A model generated the notes under the pieces. That model did not search any database. It saw only the letters and a list, made by a program, of their open reading frames with translations, and was not told the DNA's origin. From JBOHNS01 sp050730835 (GTDB lineage Bacteria; Patescibacteriota; Saccharimonadia; Saccharimonadales; UBA4665), in assembly GCA_050730835.1 (NCBI GenBank), contig JBOHNS010000015.1, positions 1 through 39,479 on the forward strand: 39,479 bases of DNA, written 5' to 3'. How positions within the stretch are numbered: the first letter of the stretch is position 1; each line of letters begins with the position of its first letter. This document shows positions 39,477-39,479 of the stretch, piece after piece. The position numbers and the translations under genes were made by a program.

Positions 39477-39479
39477 CTC

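Noticed and set aside
39274..39479. tmRNA on the minus strand (GCAAACGATGTCATCTAA could be read as a tag)
   Set aside because: The tag would end in Val-Ile rather than Ala-Ala, and no tRNA-like domain with paired ends is found.
1..39479. UGA recoded as glycine as in SR1/Gracilibacteria
   Set aside because: UGA ends genes at normal family lengths, including at ATGA overlaps.

Overview
The window is most likely from a Patescibacteria/CPR genome, and Candidatus Saccharibacteria (TM7) fits best. This is an inference from gene content: a sortase with a very long cytosolic N-terminus, a DUF3048 protein, a PEGA-domain surface protein, a membrane-anchored ClpC-like ATPase paired with a small membrane protein, a stand-alone VKOR, a CvpA-protease fusion, type IV pilin and compact gene packing. 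UGA acts as a stop (for example the ATGA overlaps at 21460 and 30805), which argues against the UGA-recoding SR1/Gracilibacteria. Several genes have a TATAAT-like box only 6-8 nt before the ATG and no Shine-Dalgarno, so leaderless transcripts look common. Others carry a clear Shine-Dalgarno.

Layout. 1-560 holds a tRNA-Glu locus with structured flanks. It is followed by a COG0701 permease (575-1705), then a minus-strand block of a 48-aa ORF, a response regulator, a PAS histidine kinase, a DUF3048 protein and gltX (1776-6610). A predicted anchored protein and a divergent PEGA protein follow (6679-9449), then a sortase (9515-10864). 10865-11470 is a complex tRNA-Leu locus. 11501-17041 is a minus-strand metabolic and repair block: unknown protein, NnrD-like kinase-fold protein, HAD phosphatase, MTH1-like Nudix, glutamate dehydrogenase, a coiled-coil ORF and exonuclease III with a duplicated 3' end. 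Then come pyrH, a pseudopilin, a GT-C-type membrane protein, the tRNA-Ser locus (20083-20517) and a MacB-type ABC pair. 22843-31522 is a minus-strand envelope and stress block: VKOR, S51 peptidase, CvpA-trypsin protease, small ORF, PLD protein, triple YbjQ protein, ClpC-like ATPase with partner, small ORF. 31712-35150 is a signalling block: CHASE histidine kinase, two lone receivers and a Crp/Fnr regulator. A membrane protein follows, then a MarR-isochorismatase-MFS operon (36335-39108). The right edge holds an apparently noncoding structured segment.

The most unusual signal is shared by all three tRNA loci. Each contains an intact tRNA (Glu-CTC, Leu-CAA, Ser-GGA) and, 80-250 nt downstream, a second copy of a tRNA 3' part whose T-loop is split just after TTCG or TTCGA by 57-81 nt of structured sequence. 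Three of the four insertions begin with TAA, and two of them (Glu and Leu loci) are recognisably homologous. In the Leu locus the split T-arm also belongs to an outer tRNA-Leu-like frame whose acceptor and T-stem pair perfectly around the complete inner tRNA-Leu. A related type of end duplication is seen at the exonuclease III gene. A second candidate is a segment at 36126-36249 with four mutually crossing perfect inverted repeats.

Functionally the coding genes describe a small, surface-oriented cell: attachment and envelope proteins (pilin, sortase, PEGA), sensors for external signals (CHASE and PAS kinases), envelope quality control (ClpC-like, CvpA-protease, VKOR), nucleotide sanitation and repair (MTH1-like Nudix, ExoIII, NnrD-like) and drug or metabolite efflux (MFS, MacB). 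All assignments are from reading motifs; no database search or folding program was run.
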